From contig CAYRBJ010000002.1 in assembly GCA_964422615.1 (NCBI GenBank), positions 1 to 64,000 on the forward strand: a stretch of DNA of 64,000 bases, given 5' to 3'. Below are positions 25,350 through 34,175 of this stretch, in pieces. The first letter of the stretch is position 1. Each line of letters begins with the position of its first letter. The DNA is from DATLWN01 sp964422615 (GTDB lineage: Bacteria; Pseudomonadota; Zetaproteobacteria; Mariprofundales; Mariprofundaceae). The position numbers and the translations under genes are program-made. The notes beneath the pieces were generated by a model. The model was not told where the DNA came from, made no database searches, and saw nothing but the letters and a program-made list of their open reading frames with translations.

Positions 25350-25858
25350 GACTTCTCGGCGCGCCGGGCGTCCCTGATGGTCAGCAGCACATTGAGCAGA
25401 TAAATCCAGAAGCCTAACGCCAGACCGGTAGAGGCGATGGAGATCAGCGGGCCGTAATAGCGGTGCACCGCCGGTACGGCGGCTGGATTGTCCGCCCACA
25501 GCAGGCCTTCCCAGATGCCGAAAATCAATAGCAGGATATAGAAGGAGCCGACACCGATCGTGGTCCACCAGAATGAGTGCTCGGCCATGCGTAGGGAATG
25601 AATGGGCCGGCCGAGGATGGTGGGCAACAGGTAATAGGTGACGGCCATGGTGAGCAGCGTGACGCCGCCGATCAGGTTAATATGGGCATGTGCCAAGGGG
25701 TCGATCATGTGTCCGGGTCCGCCGTACGGACTGCCGATGGAATCGAGCCAGGCACGGATCGGCGGCAAAACCTGGAGCAATCCCTGCAATGTTCCGATGA
25801 AAAATGCAACACAAGACGTAACAAGAAATTTGACAAGGTATCGATGCTCGGATTGCAT
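25346..25858 (-). CDS. Second short CcoN-like membrane protein
   Basis: 170 aa from the ATG at 25858, the same length as the protein at 9434. About five helices; LAHAHINLIGGVTLLTMAVT and HSFWWTTIGVG match the early His-containing helices of cbb3-type subunit I, while the later copper and heme ligands are absent. It is coupled to the Cys-motif protein downstream. Its ribosome site is poor, so the start is uncertain (an ATG 13 codons upstream is possible). Confidence 0.78.
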   Translation of the reverse strand: MQSEHRYLVKFLVTSCVAFFIGTLQGLLQVLPPIRAWLDSIGSPYGGPGHMIDPLAHAHINLIGGVTLLTMAVTYYLLPTILGRPIHSLRMAEHSFWWTTIGVGSFYILLLIFGIWEGLLWADNPAAVPAVHRYYGPLISIASTGLALGFWIYLLNVLLTIRDARRAEKS

Positions 25859-25951
25859 GGACGGCGATACTAACGGCGGCCTGTCCCGATGCAACACATG
25901 AAGCGTTGTACACCGGCTGTCTCCGGGTGATCATGGATCAAAGGAGGATGC

Positions 25952-26338
25952 GTGTTTTCATCACCGGTTGTGACTGCTTCTGCCCTGACTTATCTGTTCA
26001 TGCTCTATGCCTGGTGGTTCCATCGTCCGCGCATCCTGCATGTCTTCATCATGGCGATCTGCATGATTTATGACGTCTGTGTACCCTTCTACCTCTTCTT
26101 TGCCAGGCACTGGATCCATCTGCTGTTTGACAAGGGAGAGATCCTCGACTTCCTCGTATGGTTTCACGTCGGACTGGATATCATGCTGTTTGTTGTTTAT
26201 GCCATGCAGATCCGTGTCGGTATTCAGGTGTGGCGCAAGGTGCCCGGCGTGCGGGACGTGCATCGGCAGCAGGGCAATGTCATCATCGTTGTGCGTCTGC
26301 TGGTACTGCTGAGCGGTGCGCTACTTGCGCCCAAATGA
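25952..26338 (+). CDS. Four-helix membrane protein
   Basis: 128 aa from a GTG with AAGGAGG upstream. Four hydrophobic segments, with WWFHRPRILHVFIMAICMIYD, RHWIHLLFD and WFHVGLDIMLF giving several membrane histidines, and the DVHRQQGN tail. Similar to membrane proteins near cbb3-type genes (DUF420-like architecture), but I am not certain of the family. It is divergent from the short CcoN-like gene; 93 bases separate them. Confidence 0.72.
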   Translation: MFSSPVVTASALTYLFMLYAWWFHRPRILHVFIMAICMIYDVCVPFYLFFARHWIHLLFDKGEILDFLVWFHVGLDIMLFVVYAMQIRVGIQVWRKVPGVRDVHRQQGNVIIVVRLLVLLSGALLAPK

Positions 26339-26404
26339 AGGCTTGCATTGTGTCCGTAGACGCGTAAGTATGGGCCACTGTAATTGCTGTGAGGAGGTGT
26401 AGGA

Positions 26405-26545
26405 GTGGATTTACTTACCAGATCCGTTGGGTTTCAGACCGATACCATTTGGACGTTTTACCTCGTTATTGTTGTGTTTTTCTGCTGCTGGGCCTTGATT
26501 ATGCTGAAGGCTGGCATGAATAAGGCCAAAAAAAATCGGGACTAA
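26405..26545 (+). CDS. 46-aa single-pass membrane protein
   Basis: 46 codons from GTG, with AGGAGG seven bases upstream. One helix (FYLVIVVFFCCWALIMLKAG) and a basic tail (NKAKKNRD), the topology of CcoQ. It lies between the four-helix protein and the diheme cytochrome. Unknown. Confidence 0.7.
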   Translation: MDLLTRSVGFQTDTIWTFYLVIVVFFCCWALIMLKAGMNKAKKNRD

Positions 26546-26643
26546 TTCGTCAGATTAATTTTTGAAATGTGATAGCTGGAAAAAGGCTTGATCTTTTGGC
26601 TATTGGTTCCAGCGTAACTTATCAGTCTAGGGGGGGTAATTTC

Positions 26644-27402
26644 ATGCGATATTTGGCGTCATTGACCAGCGCCGCAGCCATGGTGGTTGTGATGTTGGCG
26701 GGATCTGTTTCCGCACAGGCCAGCGATCTTCCGGATCTTCCGGCGGGTTGGGCCAAGATGGGAAACATTCAGATTGGACGGAAAATCTTTACCCAGGGCA
26801 AGGGCGATGCCGTTCCTGCCTGTGCGTCCTGCCATGGTGCCGATGGTACGGGCAGCGACGACTTGGGAACGCCGCGGCTTGCTGCCCAGGTGTTCACTTA
26901 TGAGGTGAAAGAGTTGGATGACTTCGCGTCAGGCAAACGTACGGACCTGACCCTGCAGGCGATGAATGATATCGCGAAGGCCTTGACCCCGCAGGAGCGC
27001 CGTGATGTCTCGGCCTACGTTCATACCCTGAAGTCCAAGTTCGTTGGCTCTGACCTGCGTGCCCTGGCCGCCGCAGGAACGAAGATCGGTAACCGGTCGC
27101 GTGGACGCATGATCGTGGAGTACGGTCTGGACGGCCTCCCGGCATGTAAGAGCTGCCATGGTTTCCATGGTCGCAGCGCCGGCCGTATTTTCCCGATGAT
27201 CGGTGGTCAGCGTTTTGTGTATCTGACCAATCAGCTCCACTACTGGCGTGCCAAGACCCGTCATAATGATCCGATGCAGATGATGGAAAAGGTCGCGGCC
27301 AAGATGACGGATCAGGATATTCTGGATCTTGCTTCGTACCTGACCGTCGCCGTGCCGTTCACGCCGGGCAATCCGCAACAGCCGCCGCGTGAGGAATGGT
27401 AA
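26644..27402 (+). CDS. Diheme cytochrome c4-type protein
   Basis: 252 aa. Signal peptide to VSAQA (about 26), two cytochrome c domains each with a heme site: CASCH near residue 59 and CKSCH near 165, each followed by a GxG stretch (HGADGTGS, HGFHGRSA). Axial Met candidates are PMQMMEKVA in the second domain. Cytochromes c4 deliver electrons to terminal oxidases, so this is a likely donor to the cbb3-like enzyme. GGGGGG precedes ATG; a terminator follows. Confidence 0.86.
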   Translation: MRYLASLTSAAAMVVVMLAGSVSAQASDLPDLPAGWAKMGNIQIGRKIFTQGKGDAVPACASCHGADGTGSDDLGTPRLAAQVFTYEVKELDDFASGKRTDLTLQAMNDIAKALTPQERRDVSAYVHTLKSKFVGSDLRALAAAGTKIGNRSRGRMIVEYGLDGLPACKSCHGFHGRSAGRIFPMIGGQRFVYLTNQLHYWRAKTRHNDPMQMMEKVAAKMTDQDILDLASYLTVAVPFTPGNPQQPPREEW

Positions 27403-27432
27403 TGACTGTTTGACCTGAAATGGCTGATATTG

Positions 27433-27462
27433 AAGGCGGGGGAGCGATCCCCCGCCTTTTTT
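27433..27462 (+). terminator. Terminator of the diheme cytochrome gene
   Basis: Perfect 9-bp stem GGCGGGGGA-GCGA-TCCCCCGCC followed by six T. Confidence 0.92.
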
Positions 27463-27488
27463 ATGTTCACCAGCACACGGATAACGCT

Positions 27489-28400
27489 CTACGGTGCCAT
27501 GTGACCATACAGTTCCTGGATCAATGATCCGAATGCCATGAATTCTTTTTCGCGTCCGCTGCCCTTGCGCCAGGCCAGACCGATCTGACGGGTACTGGGT
27601 GCGGGCATCGCATGCAGCGCGATATTCGAGCCCTGCAGCATAATGGAATCCCGCGCCATGGCAGGGATGAAGGTCACGCCGATATCGTTGGCCACCATCT
27701 GCAGCAGTGTTTGCAGGCTGGTGGCCGAGAAGCGGCTGATCTGGTCGGCATTGCGCAATTCGCACGCATGCAGGGCGTGGTCGCGCAGGCAGTGGCCGTC
27801 GTCCAGTAACAGAATGCTTTCCTCGGGCAGGGCATCGATATCGATGTGCTGCTTGTCATCAGCAAGCCATTGCGAATGCTCGTGGCAGGCGAACAGGAAT
27901 GGATCGTCGAACAGCTGCATCTTCACCACATTGCGCATCTCGTATGGCAGTGCGACCAGGATCAGGTCAAGCCGGCCTTCGAGCAGTTGTTCGTGAATAA
28001 CGTGGGTCTTGTCCTCACGCAAATACAGTTCCAGCCTGGGGAAACGTTTGCGGATCTCCGGTAACACGGCAGGCAGAAGGAAGGGAGCGATGGTCGGAAT
28101 AACGCCGAGAGACAGGCGCCCGCTCAGCGGTTCCCAACTGCTGGCTGCAATGCTCATCAGGGTGTCGATGTCGCCAATGCACAGGCGGGCCTGATCCGTG
28201 ATGGCGCGTCCGATCTCCGTGAATGCCAGGCGCCGGTTTGTACGATCCACCAGGCGAACATTCAGCTTGGCTTCCAGTTCCTTGATTGCCAGACTGAATG
28301 CCGACTGCGAGATATGGCAGGCGGCCGCCGCCTTGCCGAAATTGCGGTGCTCGTTGAGGGCGAGTAAAAAGCACAATTGCCTGATCGTCGGTTGCTCCAT
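27489..28400 (-). CDS. oxyR: Peroxide-sensing LysR-type regulator OxyR
   Basis: 303 aa. LysR helix-turn-helix (FGKAAAACHISQSAFSLAIK) and an OxyR effector domain with LLDDGHCLRDHALHAC: two cysteines nine residues apart, as Cys199 and Cys208 of E. coli OxyR, which form the peroxide-induced disulfide. Start 28400 has GGAGGTG upstream. Divergent from the cytochrome c peroxidase gene, the natural target; the 181 bases between them are AT-rich. Confidence 0.9.
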   Translation of the reverse strand: MEQPTIRQLCFLLALNEHRNFGKAAAACHISQSAFSLAIKELEAKLNVRLVDRTNRRLAFTEIGRAITDQARLCIGDIDTLMSIAASSWEPLSGRLSLGVIPTIAPFLLPAVLPEIRKRFPRLELYLREDKTHVIHEQLLEGRLDLILVALPYEMRNVVKMQLFDDPFLFACHEHSQWLADDKQHIDIDALPEESILLLDDGHCLRDHALHACELRNADQISRFSATSLQTLLQMVANDIGVTFIPAMARDSIMLQGSNIALHAMPAPSTRQIGLAWRKGSGREKEFMAFGSLIQELYGHMAP

Positions 28401-28581
28401 GTGCACCTCCGCTGCCGCCACCTTTTATTATTTATATAATATATTATTGAAATGAGAACAATCAATTATCTTTAAACAAGCTGCTGGCTTATTCTGCCTG
28501 CTCAGCCGGGAAGGTATGGGGGGGTACGCGTCCAAGCGTCCCCCCGCGACCTGGCACGTAGCGTATGAGGGGGTGTCCAAC

Positions 28582-29616
28582 ATGTTAAAGAACCCATGCA
28601 GGCGTGCCGTATTGGCGATGCTCGGACTGGCCTTCGGGCTAGCCTATGTTCCTGCTAGCCATGCCGATGATTTATCGATGTGGAAGTTGCCGGCGGTACC
28701 GATTCCGGCCAACAATCCACAGACGATGGCGAAGATCCGACTGGGCCATCAGCTGGCTTTTGATACGCGCCTGTCCAAGAACGATTCGATGAGCTGTGCC
28801 GGGTGCCATCTTCCGGCGGCTGGCGGCAGCGGCCTCACGAGACGGGCCTTTGGCCATCAGGGAGAGGAAGGGCGCTGGGCTCCTTCATGGGTGAATTCCG
28901 GCTATTACACGTCGCTGTTCTGGGACGGTCGTGCGGCCTCGTTGGAGGAGCAGACGGGTGAATTGCCGGGTCATCTGGGTCCGATCAGCGCCCCGAACGA
29001 GGAGGCCGGCATCCCCGAGGAAGGGGCGAAGATCCTGAATGCGATACCGGCGTACAGGAAGGAGTTCGAGAAGGTGTTCGGCGGCCCGGCCACGCCGGAG
29101 CGCATCGCCATGGCGATCGCATCCTTCGAGCGCACGCTGGTGGCAACGCGTTCGCCGTTCCAGCGCTATGTGAACGGGGATAAGAAGGCCCTGAGTGCAG
29201 CGGCGAAGCGGGGCTTCGAACTGTTCCAGGGCAAGGCGGCATGCGTTGCCTGCCACACGCCGCCACTGCTGACGGACAACGGCTTCCACAACATCGGGGT
29301 GCCGCAGGTGGGCCCGCTGAAGGTGGACGATGGGCGGGAGGCGGTGACGCACGATCCCAAGGACAAGGGCAAGTTCAAGACGCCGTCATTGTACAACTCG
29401 GCCTCGTTCCTGTTCTACATGCATGATGGGGTGTTTTCGACCCTGAAACAGGTGGTGGCGCATTACAATATGGGCGGCAATCCGAAGGATAAGAACCAGG
29501 ATCCGGCGATTATGCCGCTGCATCTGACGCAGCATGAGCAGTCGGACCTGATCGCGTTTCTGAAGAGCCTGACCGATCCGAGGCTGAACCATATTCACCG
29601 GCCCTGGCTGCCGTAA
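28582..29616 (+). CDS. ccpA: Diheme cytochrome c peroxidase
   Basis: 344 aa. Signal peptide to SHADD (about 28), two heme sites CAGCH and CVACH, and the family motifs FDTRLSKNDSMSCAGCHLP, LFWDGRA and TPSLYN. It reduces hydrogen peroxide in the periplasm with electrons from a cytochrome. GAGGGGG precedes ATG. Divergent from oxyR and followed by a terminator. Confidence 0.92.
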   Translation: MLKNPCRRAVLAMLGLAFGLAYVPASHADDLSMWKLPAVPIPANNPQTMAKIRLGHQLAFDTRLSKNDSMSCAGCHLPAAGGSGLTRRAFGHQGEEGRWAPSWVNSGYYTSLFWDGRAASLEEQTGELPGHLGPISAPNEEAGIPEEGAKILNAIPAYRKEFEKVFGGPATPERIAMAIASFERTLVATRSPFQRYVNGDKKALSAAAKRGFELFQGKAACVACHTPPLLTDNGFHNIGVPQVGPLKVDDGREAVTHDPKDKGKFKTPSLYNSASFLFYMHDGVFSTLKQVVAHYNMGGNPKDKNQDPAIMPLHLTQHEQSDLIAFLKSLTDPRLNHIHRPWLP

Positions 29617-29639
29617 GCCGGGACATCCGGAGCTTCACG

Positions 29640-29672
29640 GACCGCCCCTCATCCGAGGGGCGGTCTGTCTTT
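29640..29672 (+). terminator. Terminator of the peroxidase gene
   Basis: 11-bp stem GACCGCCCCTC-ATCC-GAGGGGCGGTC, then TGTCTTT. Confidence 0.82.
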
Positions 29673-29683
29673 GCAGGGTTGGA

Positions 29684-29897
29684 TTACCGCTTTTGCCGTT
29701 TGTCGGCTGGTGACAATTGCATGATCACACCACCCTTCAGGATGGCGATGGTTTGAATGCGGTCGCTCAGTTCCGCCACCACCCGGCGCAGCAGCTTGTT
29801 ACGATTGTCATACTGATCGAATACCATATAGGTGATGCCCTGCATCCTTTTCAGATAGGCCTCCGGATCATCCTTGATAGGACGGAGGACGGGGAAA
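29684..29897 (-). pseudogene. Duplicated 3' end of the membrane protein gene at 30392
   Basis: About 210 bases match the 3' end of the gene at 30392-31792 (stop at 29684 corresponds to stop at 30392; offset 708). The minus-strand frame continues with KDDPEAYLKRMQGITYMVFD, like the intact gene, and ends GGVIMQLSPADKRQKR. The 5' portion of the gene is absent beyond about 29897, so it is a remnant. It is a direct repeat with the unit at 30392-30604. Confidence 0.85.
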
Positions 29898-29951
29898 TCA
29901 GCAACCCAGTCTACAAGGTATGAAAGAGATTCATAACAATGGAGAAAAATT

Positions 29952-30302
29952 GTGAATATAAAATCAATGGTCTTGATCTCAGCAACAGCCTTGGTGCTTA
30001 GTGCCTGCGGGAGCGGCTCACCTCAGACAGTTACTCTTAACTATATGAATGATATGGGTTCAGGGGAGTTCCTAAAAGCCGAAAATCTTTCAAAAGGCGC
30101 GGCCAAGGCGGCGGCAAATCAATCAGAGAAAGAAGACCATATGCTTTTGAAGACGCCCGCTACATTCAAGATCGTTAAAAGCGAGATCAATGGATCCCGT
30201 GCAAAAATTCATGCTCTCGCAAATAACGGTCATCATATAACGGCCACCCTCGTCAAGACCGATGGTAATTGGTACGTGACTTCTCTTAGAAAAGGTAATT
30301 GA
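29952..30302 (+). CDS. Small AT-rich lipoprotein (NTF2/DUF4878-like)
   Basis: 116 aa. Lipobox LSAC at residues 16-19; the rest, with VTLNYMNDMGSGEFLKAENL and VKTDGNWYVTSLRK, resembles NTF2-like DUF4878 lipoproteins. Codon use is AT-richer than neighbours and it lies exactly between the two copies of the duplicated gene end, so it looks like a late arrival. Function unknown. Confidence 0.75.
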   Translation: MNIKSMVLISATALVLSACGSGSPQTVTLNYMNDMGSGEFLKAENLSKGAAKAAANQSEKEDHMLLKTPATFKIVKSEINGSRAKIHALANNGHHITATLVKTDGNWYVTSLRKGN

Positions 30303-30391
30303 CGCTCTATAACCAAAATTTCGCCGCCGTTGATGACGCTATAGAGCGGAGAAACGGGACGGATCGTTGGGTGAGAAAATCTAAGCCGGAA

Positions 30392-30604
30392 TTACCGTTT
30401 CTGCTGTTTTTTGCTCGGTGGCAATTGCAAGATCACGCCACCCTTCAGGATGGCGATGGTTTGAATGCGGTCGCTCAGTTCCGCCACCACCCGGCGCAGC
30501 AGCTTGTTACGATTGTCATACTGATCGAATACCATATAGGTGATGCCCTGCATCCTTTTCAGATAGGCCTCCGGATCATCCTTGACGGGACGGAGAATGG
30601 GAAA
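30392..30604 (-). repeat. Second copy of the ~210 bp direct repeat (inside the intact gene)
   Basis: Same orientation and sequence as 29684-29897 with a modest number of substitutions, mostly toward the ends. Here it is the true 3' end of the intact membrane protein gene. Confidence 0.82.
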
Positions 30605-31792
30605 GGCATCGCGGCGGGTAGCCAGCATGGTGCGCGCTGGCCACTGGGAGGCAACATAGATGGGTTTGCTGGTGGCGGATGTGAGTCTGGCCAGATCGGA
30701 GATCACCTGATCCGTGGGTTGCAAACGGTGATGCTCCTTAAGCAGAAAGTGTTCCTTGTCACCGATCATGAAAAGGAACGACAGCGCAAACACCGCCACT
30801 GCCACCAGGCCCCGCCGGGCCATGACGCTCGTGACGTTGACGCGGGAGTTCAGGGTGATTAGCGCCTTGATGCCTTCGTACAGGATCAGCAGCAACGCCA
30901 GTTGGGCCCAGCCATGGTCAGGTGCTATCAGGCCGACCACAAGCCCGGTTATCAGCATCATGGAGAAGACATCACGGCTGCGTTTCACGGCAGCGATGGC
31001 GGAGAGCAACAGCAGCACGGCGGAGACCAGGGCGAAGCCGATTGGCAGCGATTTAAAATAGGACAAATCCCCGATCAGTATCCCAGCAAGGGCACGCATC
31101 GGCTGGAAGGTTTCAACTTCCGGCCAACCCATGCGGCTGAAGAGGACGAAGGAGATAAAGACGCCCAGACCGCCGATCATGGCGTAGCGCCTGCGGGCAT
31201 TGCCGCCGCCGTGGCGCCACCATGACCAGGCCATGGCCAGGGCCATGCCGAGACCCGCCGGATGCATGCTCACGGCCAGCGCCATCACCATGACGATGAT
31301 GAAATAGTACCCGGAAATCGTGCGGGTCGAGGCACGCAGGTATTGATCCAGCCAATAGCTGGCAATGGCGCAGAAGGCGAGGTAGTTGCCGGTACCGATG
31401 CTGTCGGTCTGTGCGATGGTCAGAGGCGCCACCAGCCACAATCCCGTTGCAAACAGGGCGGTTTCGTCATCCAGAGTCTTCTCCGCCCAGCGATAGAGCA
31501 TCAATGCCGTGGCGAAGGTCAGATACATGGTCAGCACCTTGGCGGCGGTCAGGTCCCCGACCCAGTTGAAATTTAGCGGCGCGAATAGAAGGGCCCGCAA
31601 GTCGGGAAATCCAAATGTGGCCACGGCGCTGATTTTCTCGGAACCAATGGTCCAGTCCAGCAACAGGCCATGCGCCGCTCCTTCATCGATACCGAAACGG
31701 TTGTAGTGAAACAGGGCGAGATAGACGAGAGAAAGCAGACACAGGGCGGCCAGCCCTACCCACCTTGGCGGAATTTGCAGAATCCGGTTCAT
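30392..31792 (-). CDS. Polytopic membrane protein, GT-C glycosyltransferase-like
   Basis: 466 aa with about ten helices and a C-terminal soluble part (about 370-466). The first loop FGIDEGAAHGLLLDW carries an acidic pair after helix one, the place where ArnT/PMT-type GT-C transferases keep their catalytic Asp/Glu. That suggests a lipid-linked sugar transferase, but no family is certain. Its 3' end is duplicated downstream. Confidence 0.72.
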   Translation of the reverse strand: MNRILQIPPRWVGLAALCLLSLVYLALFHYNRFGIDEGAAHGLLLDWTIGSEKISAVATFGFPDLRALLFAPLNFNWVGDLTAAKVLTMYLTFATALMLYRWAEKTLDDETALFATGLWLVAPLTIAQTDSIGTGNYLAFCAIASYWLDQYLRASTRTISGYYFIIVMVMALAVSMHPAGLGMALAMAWSWWRHGGGNARRRYAMIGGLGVFISFVLFSRMGWPEVETFQPMRALAGILIGDLSYFKSLPIGFALVSAVLLLLSAIAAVKRSRDVFSMMLITGLVVGLIAPDHGWAQLALLLILYEGIKALITLNSRVNVTSVMARRGLVAVAVFALSFLFMIGDKEHFLLKEHHRLQPTDQVISDLARLTSATSKPIYVASQWPARTMLATRRDAFPILRPVKDDPEAYLKRMQGITYMVFDQYDNRNKLLRRVVAELSDRIQTIAILKGGVILQLPPSKKQQKR

Positions 31793-31878
31793 GGATGGAA
31801 GAAACTCCTCTTAGGCATCGGGCCGCGCATCATAGCCGTGAAAGCCGAATGAGACCAGCAGCCGGCATGGATAGGCGG

Positions 31879-32124
31879 TCATTTTTCCGTGGTCATAAGC
31901 TGGAAGAAGTAGGAAATTGCCAGGCCGAACAAACCACTGAAAAATATCAGGCCGCTGAGGCCCGTTCCCCACCATACCCACAGGGGAGGGGCCTTGCCGG
32001 GAAGCACATGGTCCAGTTTCCAGAAGAAGAAAATGCACAGCACAAATCCCACGACGGCCGCGATCTGGTAACGCCGTAGCATAATCTTCCAGATTTCCCG
32101 GGTGACGGGTTTTTTCTGTTTCAT
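31879..32124 (-). CDS. Small two-helix membrane protein
   Basis: 81 aa from the ATG with GGGGAAG upstream. Two helices (about 19-36 and 50-74) and short polar ends. 86 bases upstream of the GT-C-like gene and on the same strand. Unknown. Confidence 0.65.
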   Translation of the reverse strand: MKQKKPVTREIWKIMLRRYQIAAVVGFVLCIFFFWKLDHVLPGKAPPLWVWWGTGLSGLIFFSGLFGLAISYFFQLMTTEK

Positions 32125-32269
32125 GTCTTCCCCTGATGCGAAAATCATACCCATCCGTTCCGCTGTGTCCAAGCAAGCAGTATCGACCGCCACGGCAGCA
32201 GCCTGACAGGGGGAAAGTGTCCCCCTGGATTCTGTTTGCAAAAACATCGCCCATTCTTAATATGAGTGG

Positions 32270-33259
32270 ATGCAACCTGTGCAGGAAGCAAGCGCCTCCC
32301 AAGAGGAACTCGATCTAGCCGTTTTATCCGCATTGCGAACCAACATCAGCCGCCGCGTGGTGGGGCAGCTTGATGTTATCGACCGCATGCTGATCGGCCT
32401 GTTGGTCGGAGGTCACTTGCTACTCGAGGGCGCTCCCGGCTTGGCCAAGACCACGGCGGTCAGGGCGATCGCCGACTGCATCGATGTGGATTTCCACCGT
32501 ATCCAGTTCACCCCGGATCTGTTGCCGGGAGACTTGATCGGCACGGAAGTGTTCCGGCCGCAGAATACCAGTTTTGAATTCGTGCGCGGTCCGATCTTTC
32601 ATTCCATTCTGCTGGCCGACGAGATCAACAGAGCTCCGGCCAAGGTGCAATCGGCATTGCTCGAAGCCATGCAGGAGCGCCAGGTCACTGTGGGCAACAC
32701 CACCTATGCACTGCCGGATCTTTTCTGGGTGATCGCCACCCAGAACCCCGTGGAGCAGGAAGGAACCTTTCCCTTGCCCGAGGCGCAGTTGGACCGTTTT
32801 CTGATGATGGTGCGTCTGGATTATCCCAATCGCGAAGATGAACTTCATATCCTCGACATGCATGAGCAGAACGTCGAGGAGGCTCCACTCGAGCCGGTGA
32901 TTCACCCGGAAGACGTGTTTGCCCTGCGCAAGGGGATTCGGAAGATATTCATGGCTCCCGAGTTGAAAGGATATATCGTGGATCTGGTAGCGGCGACCCG
33001 CGATCCCGGACAGCTCGATGACGAACTTGCAGGCACCGTCGAACTGGGGGCTTCCCCGAGGGCCTCCATCGCCCTCGCTCTTTGTGCGCGTGCCCATGCG
33101 GCCATCCACGGCCGTGACTATGTCAGTCCGCATGACATCCAGAGCATTGCTGTCGATGTGCTGCAGCACAGGATCGTGCTCAGTTTCAACGGCATCGCTT
33201 CCCGATGGGACCGCAGGAAAATGATTCAGCGTCTGGTGGAGTTGGTACCCGTCCCCTGA
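32270..33259 (+). CDS. moxR: MoxR family AAA+ ATPase
   Basis: 329 aa. Walker A LLEGAPGLAKTTAVRAI, Walker B ILLADEINRAP, sensor 1 WVIATQNPVEQEGTFPLPEA and sensor 2 region all match MoxR. These ATPases act as chaperones with VWA-domain partners. First gene of a seven-gene operon of the Bat (aerotolerance) type running to 39440. Confidence 0.93.
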   Translation: MQPVQEASASQEELDLAVLSALRTNISRRVVGQLDVIDRMLIGLLVGGHLLLEGAPGLAKTTAVRAIADCIDVDFHRIQFTPDLLPGDLIGTEVFRPQNTSFEFVRGPIFHSILLADEINRAPAKVQSALLEAMQERQVTVGNTTYALPDLFWVIATQNPVEQEGTFPLPEAQLDRFLMMVRLDYPNREDELHILDMHEQNVEEAPLEPVIHPEDVFALRKGIRKIFMAPELKGYIVDLVAATRDPGQLDDELAGTVELGASPRASIALALCARAHAAIHGRDYVSPHDIQSIAVDVLQHRIVLSFNGIASRWDRRKMIQRLVELVPVP

Positions 33260-33260
33260 T

Positions 33261-34175
33261 ATGATGGACCATCGCCTGCAAACCCATAGAGATTTCCTGC
33301 CAGACCAGATGGAACTGGCCAGGCTGGAGATTCAGGCGGCGCACATCCGTAACCAACAGCATGGCCGTACGGGCGAGAGGCTCCCCAATCAGTCGCATTC
33401 CCATTTCCTCGGACGTGGCCTGGATCTTGAGAAGGTTCGTGCCTATTCCCCGGGGGATGATATCCGGGCCATGGACTGGCGGGTGACCGCCCGCACGGGC
33501 AAACCTCATGTGAAGGTCTACCGGGAGGAAAGGCAACGGGTGATGGCGCTGCTCGTACAGACGTCGGGTTCGATGCTGTTCGGTTCGTCCGGCACCACCA
33601 AACTGGCACAAGCGGCTCGTATGGCGGCACTGCTTGCATTCACGGTGCAGCGTCGTCGGGAGCAGGTCAGTGTGCTGCTTCCGGGTGATCTGGGAGGCGT
33701 CGAGATCCCTCCCTGTTCCCCGCGTGACGCCATGTGGCGGATGCTGGATTTTCTGGCCGGTGGTAACAGGGAGGCGGGGCATTCCCTCATATGGGAGCGT
33801 CGCTTGGCCTCTATGCCCGGCGGGCGGACGGTGGTGATCATTTCCGATTTTATCGGCTGGGACGATGAAAACTGGCAGGGTCTGCGCTATGCGGCCATGC
33901 GCCACCGCGTTTCCGCCATACAGGTCTATGATCCCCGCGAGTGTACGATGCCGGATATGGGCCTGGCGCGCATGTCGGCCCCGGATGGGAGTTCCCCCTT
34001 CCTGATCAATACCGGACATCGGAGAGCGCGGGAGAAATTCGCTGCATGTTGGGAGTCACATCGGCGGCAACTGTTCAGCAGGCTTTCGCTGGCGCGGGTA
34101 CCCTATTGGGCTGTATCCACCATCGAAGACCCCTCCGCTAGTCTGGGACACATGGCCGGCCTGTTTGTCCATTGA
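33261..34175 (+). CDS. DUF58 domain protein
   Basis: 304 aa. The DUF58 signature SPGDDIRAMDWRVTARTGKPH with VKVYREER is present near residue 60. DUF58 proteins are VWA-like partners of MoxR. Two bases after moxR; overlaps the next gene by 4. Confidence 0.92.
   Translation: MMDHRLQTHRDFLPDQMELARLEIQAAHIRNQQHGRTGERLPNQSHSHFLGRGLDLEKVRAYSPGDDIRAMDWRVTARTGKPHVKVYREERQRVMALLVQTSGSMLFGSSGTTKLAQAARMAALLAFTVQRRREQVSVLLPGDLGGVEIPPCSPRDAMWRMLDFLAGGNREAGHSLIWERRLASMPGGRTVVIISDFIGWDDENWQGLRYAAMRHRVSAIQVYDPRECTMPDMGLARMSAPDGSSPFLINTGHRRAREKFAACWESHRRQLFSRLSLARVPYWAVSTIEDPSASLGHMAGLFVH

Noticed and set aside
29684..30604. Insertion sequence with long direct repeats
   Set aside because: No transposase, no terminal inverted repeats; the repeat is simply a gene end.
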